Assembly (NCBI GenBank): GCA_903921605.1
Contig: CAIXQV010000518.1
Span: 1 to 9,274, forward strand
Direction of reading: 5' to 3'
Length of the DNA: 9,274 bases
Source: an uncultured Planctomycetaceae bacterium
GTDB taxonomy: Bacteria > Planctomycetota > Planctomycetia > Planctomycetales > Planctomycetaceae
Position 1 is the stretch's first letter. Each line of letters starts with the position of its first letter. Of this stretch, positions 7,134 to 9,274 are shown piece by piece. The position numbers and the translations under genes are program-made. The notes beneath the pieces were generated by a model, which was not told the origin of the DNA, ran no database searches, and was given only the letters and a program-made list of their open reading frames with translations.

Positions 7134-8417
7134 CTATTCTCCATGACTCATCCTGGCATGAGCCTCTGCCTTATCTTTGTCCCCGACTTCGGAGTAGTGT
7201 GTCGCCAGCAGAGCATGCGTCGCTCGATGAGTCGGCTCATAATCAAGTATGCTCAAAAGCCATGCCAGACCATCCTGTCGAGACTTCCATTTCCAGGTGA
7301 TCTCAGCCACTTTGAAACGAGCTTCGATGTCGTCCGGATGGGACACCACCTGCCTTGTGAGGCGAGCCAGATCCCTGAGAGCTTTAGTCGCTTCATTGAC
7401 TCGCTCAAAATGTTCAACGGCTTCCTGTTCTCGCCCCGAGTTCCGCAGTGCCTGGGCATAGGCATAGCGAAACTCAGTGTTTTCCGGCTGAATTTTCAAC
7501 GCCTCCTCCATCGCGGAAAGAGCGCTGGCGTAGTCGCCCTCCATTAACTGCAGACGTCCCAGTTCTGCCAGAACCTGAATATTCTTTGGGTGAGTTTTCG
7601 CGGCCGCCTGCAGCGATATCAGCGCTTCGGTGAGCCGGCCCTGCTGCGACATGCAATGGGCCAGTGAGGCAATCACTTCCGGCGTCTGTTTGGCCAGTTG
7701 CCGCAGATTGCTCTCCGCTTCAGAAAACTTCAACTGGCGAATCTGCGTCTCTGCAAGCCGGAACCTTGCGTCATCGAGTGACGGATCCAGCTCCACGGCC
7801 TTCTGAAACCCGGACTCTGCAGCAGACCACAGAAGCTGATTTGCAGAAATCATTCCCTCAATCACCCAAGGGCCAGGGTCATCAGGAAAGTCACTGCGCC
7901 AACCATCAATGATTCCCGCGACTTCATGAAGTTGAAATCGAGTCATCAGAAAATCGATGTAAGCTCGACACAGTTCCGGACCGTCCGATCCTGCGTCCTG
8001 AAACAACTGACTCCAGCGCTGTCCCACCTGCGTAAACTGACCCGTCTGAGCGTAAGCGAGCAATTGCTGGCGATCCAGTTCACGACTGGGCCATCCCAGG
8101 TCAAAGGCATTCTTCAATTCTCTTTTCGTGCGTTCGAATTCTCCAGCCCTGCGACTGACAATCACGGAGAGAAAATGCCACTCGCCATTCGCAGGCCAAC
8201 AGCAACGAGCAACACTCAGCCATCGCTCTGCTGCCGAATGGCGACGGTCTTCAATCGCAACTCTCGCTCGCCACAGAGAAACCTGAAACGTCAGCAGGCC
8301 TGTTCCGACGAGAACACATCCCAGCACGATCAACCACGTAAGCCAGCGTCGCGCGACCATTCTGCGTCGCCTGCGCGGCTGAGGTTGTTGTTGTTTTTCG
8401 GAACCTGCTGTGCCCAT
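7134..8417 (-). CDS. Membrane-anchored TPR-repeat protein
   Basis: Protein of 427 residues. The N terminus is polar with a Gln-rich patch and a run of five arginines (PRRRRRMVARRW), followed by one hydrophobic helix (about residues 26-46, LTWLIVLGCVLVGTGLL). There is no lipobox at a signal-like position. A type II membrane orientation with the bulk outside the cytoplasm is expected. Tandem TPR units run from about 180 to 344, for example AESGFQKAVELDP, ALSAMEEALKIQPENTEF and EQEAVEHFERV, with weaker helical repeats on both sides. The gene ends five bases before the second CRTAC1-type gene, implying translational coupling and a joint function. ATG 8417 has no obvious Shine-Dalgarno. ATG 8360 (MVARRW) is an alternative, but it would lose the arginine run. 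Partner and substrate are unknown. Confidence 0.9.
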   Translation of the reverse strand: MGTAGSEKQQQPQPRRRRRMVARRWLTWLIVLGCVLVGTGLLTFQVSLWRARVAIEDRRHSAAERWLSVARCCWPANGEWHFLSVIVSRRAGEFERTKRELKNAFDLGWPSRELDRQQLLAYAQTGQFTQVGQRWSQLFQDAGSDGPELCRAYIDFLMTRFQLHEVAGIIDGWRSDFPDDPGPWVIEGMISANQLLWSAAESGFQKAVELDPSLDDARFRLAETQIRQLKFSEAESNLRQLAKQTPEVIASLAHCMSQQGRLTEALISLQAAAKTHPKNIQVLAELGRLQLMEGDYASALSAMEEALKIQPENTEFRYAYAQALRNSGREQEAVEHFERVNEATKALRDLARLTRQVVSHPDDIEARFKVAEITWKWKSRQDGLAWLLSILDYEPTHRATHALLATHYSEVGDKDKAEAHARMSHGE

Positions 8418-8420
8418 GAA

Positions 8421-8678
8421 TTACGTCTGCGCCGTCTTTCTGAATTGAACGCTCCACGCATCGACAACGCGAGTCGAATGAACCGTGAAATCATAATCGA
8501 CAAGGCTCAATCCGCTCCGCCATGGGCAGCGATAAAGCCAAATCATACGGTTTTGGTTGCGTGGGATTGAGTGAAGTGTAGTCAGCGGATCTGCAAAACT
8601 CCCGTGAGAATACCACTCGTTCAATGGCAAACAGTTGCCCGGCGGAACGATCAGATAGAATATTCCGGGGTGCGGCAC
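8421..8678 (-). CDS. Possible small hypothetical protein upstream of the TPR gene
   Basis: An 85-codon frame from GTG 8678 to a TAA only three bases before the TPR gene's ATG. Its composition is protein-like (aromatic and acidic residues, e.g. NEWYSHGSFADPLTTLHSIP, VDYDFTVHSTRVVDAW) rather than the Arg/Pro/Ser-rich look of shadow frames. The close stop-start junction fits an operon leader gene, and could supply by coupling the ribosome delivery that the TPR gene's weak start lacks. Against it: the start is GTG with only a weak AGAAG upstream, an in-frame stop lies 42 bases earlier, and I recognise no family. It has no signal peptide or membrane segment. It may be real or chance. Confidence 0.35.
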   Translation of the reverse strand: MPHPGIFYLIVPPGNCLPLNEWYSHGSFADPLTTLHSIPRNQNRMIWLYRCPWRSGLSLVDYDFTVHSTRVVDAWSVQFRKTAQT

Positions 8679-8860
8679 CGCTTCTGACAGTCGATCCGCA
8701 GTGGAAGGCCGCTTTCGTCACCTTCCTGCCGCGGGAGAGCGACCGAACGCCCGGCCAGATCGCTGTCAAACTATGAGACTTTCTGCAGGACGCTCGGGCA
8801 GAGCCCTCGGTTTTGGTAGCATTCCGCACTCACAAAACAGCTTTCGATCCGGAGTCCATC
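8679..8860. other. Divergent intergenic region, no gene seen
   Basis: This lies between the minus-strand operon and the plus-strand dehydrogenase gene. Promoters for both directions must lie here or just inside the 8421-8678 frame. A TTGCCC (8635-8640) and TAGAAT (8656-8661) on the plus strand are spaced only 15 bases and are not convincing. I see no operator palindrome, RNA gene or terminator that I would defend. Confidence 0.4.
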
Positions 8861-9274
8861 ATGAACATGTTGTCTGGCCGTCATGCGTTTATCACCGGAA
8901 GCACTCAGGGGATCGGCCTCGAAATCGCATTCGCCCTGAAAGAGGCCGGAGCTTCCGTCATTCTGCACGGGACAAGGATGCACGAAGCAGCCGCGAAAGC
9001 TGCAGAGAAATGTCGCACGACAACTGGTCCGGCGCATGTGGTTGTGGGTGACCTGGCAGAACCAATGCCGGAAGCTCCACTGACCCTGGCCGAGCAGGCT
9101 CTGAAGCTGAATCCCGGGATCGACACTTTGGTTTGTAACGCCGGAACATTCATCGATGCTCCGTTTCTGGAGATGGATTTTGCGACGTTCGACAGAACTC
9201 TAAAGCTGAACGTGTATTCTCAGTTTGTCCTTATTCAACACTTTGCCAGACGTTGGGCGGATCAGAAGACTGCC
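8861..9274 (+). CDS. Short-chain dehydrogenase/reductase, N-terminal part (runs off window)
   Basis: The first 138 codons of an SDR-family NAD(P)-dependent oxidoreductase, probably of the classical ~250-residue FabG-like type. GGAG at 8851-8854 lies six bases before ATG 8861. A Rossmann fold is evident: the cofactor loop TGSTQGIG at residues 12-19, HGTR at 36-39 after the second strand, GDL at 63-65, and CNAG at 92-95 (family NNAG with Cys in place of the first Asn). LNV at 116-118 contains the Asn (N117) of the catalytic tetrad. Arg39, with no Asp at the end of the second strand, suggests NADP(H) preference. The catalytic Ser and Tyr-x-x-x-Lys lie beyond the window, so activity and substrate cannot be judged. 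The gene is divergent from the TPR/propeller operon and likely unrelated to it. Confidence 0.93.
   Translation, partial: MNMLSGRHAFITGSTQGIGLEIAFALKEAGASVILHGTRMHEAAAKAAEKCRTTTGPAHVVVGDLAEPMPEAPLTLAEQALKLNPGIDTLVCNAGTFIDAPFLEMDFATFDRTLKLNVYSQFVLIQHFARRWADQKTA

Noticed and set aside
7926..8570. 214-codon plus-strand frame
   Set aside because: It is antisense to the TPR gene and rich in Ser, Arg, Thr and Gln with no recognisable motif. The opposite frame has clear TPRs and a membrane segment.
8635..8661. TTGCCC…TAGAAT as a promoter for the dehydrogenase gene
   Set aside because: The spacing is only 15 bases, the -35 match is poor, and it would leave a leader of about 190 bases. Too weak to annotate.
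8491..8829. 112-codon minus-strand frame upstream of the TPR gene
   Set aside because: Arg/Ser/Ala-rich translation, no ribosome-binding site, and it overlaps the better-looking 8421-8678 frame.

Overview
The window looks like chromosomal DNA of a planctomycete (Planctomycetota, probably class Planctomycetia). The basis is gene content: a DUF1559 protein with an N-terminal prepilin-type motif, two CRTAC1-type FG-GAP/VCBS proteins with a C-terminal ASPIC/UnbV domain, a short transthyretin-like lipoprotein, and an intergenic repeat of the 'cgcaaagacgc' type common in that phylum. GC is moderate by eye. No genus can be named from this sequence.

Layout. Bases 1-524 contain no convincing gene. 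They hold two direct copies of an ~84-bp repeat and a hairpin-forming inverted repeat, then unremarkable sequence. Bases 525-3431 (+) form a two-gene operon: a lipoprotein-type seven-repeat CRTAC1/ASPIC-UnbV protein and, 12 bp later, a TPR lipoprotein. A perfect 14-bp hairpin with an A/T tract (3451-3492) separates this operon from genes arriving on the other strand. Reading right to left on the minus strand from 8678 there are: a doubtful 85-codon ORF, a membrane-anchored TPR protein (8417-7134), a second seven-repeat CRTAC1/ASPIC-UnbV lipoprotein (7128-5293), a small carboxypeptidase-regulatory/transthyretin-like lipoprotein (5254-4748) and the DUF1559 pseudopilin-like protein (4504-3524). 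The right end (8861-9274, +) is the first 138 codons of a short-chain dehydrogenase/reductase, divergent from the minus-strand operon and cut by the window edge.

How it may work. The same pairing, one TPR protein plus one CRTAC1-type beta-propeller, occurs twice in convergent orientation with opposite gene order and different membrane anchors (lipobox versus N-terminal transmembrane helix). This suggests two paralogous or analogous envelope modules, each a calcium-binding propeller lipoprotein with a TPR partner. The tight junctions (12 bp, 5 bp) support co-translation. The substrate or role of these modules cannot be read from the sequence. All functions given beyond domain assignment are inference.
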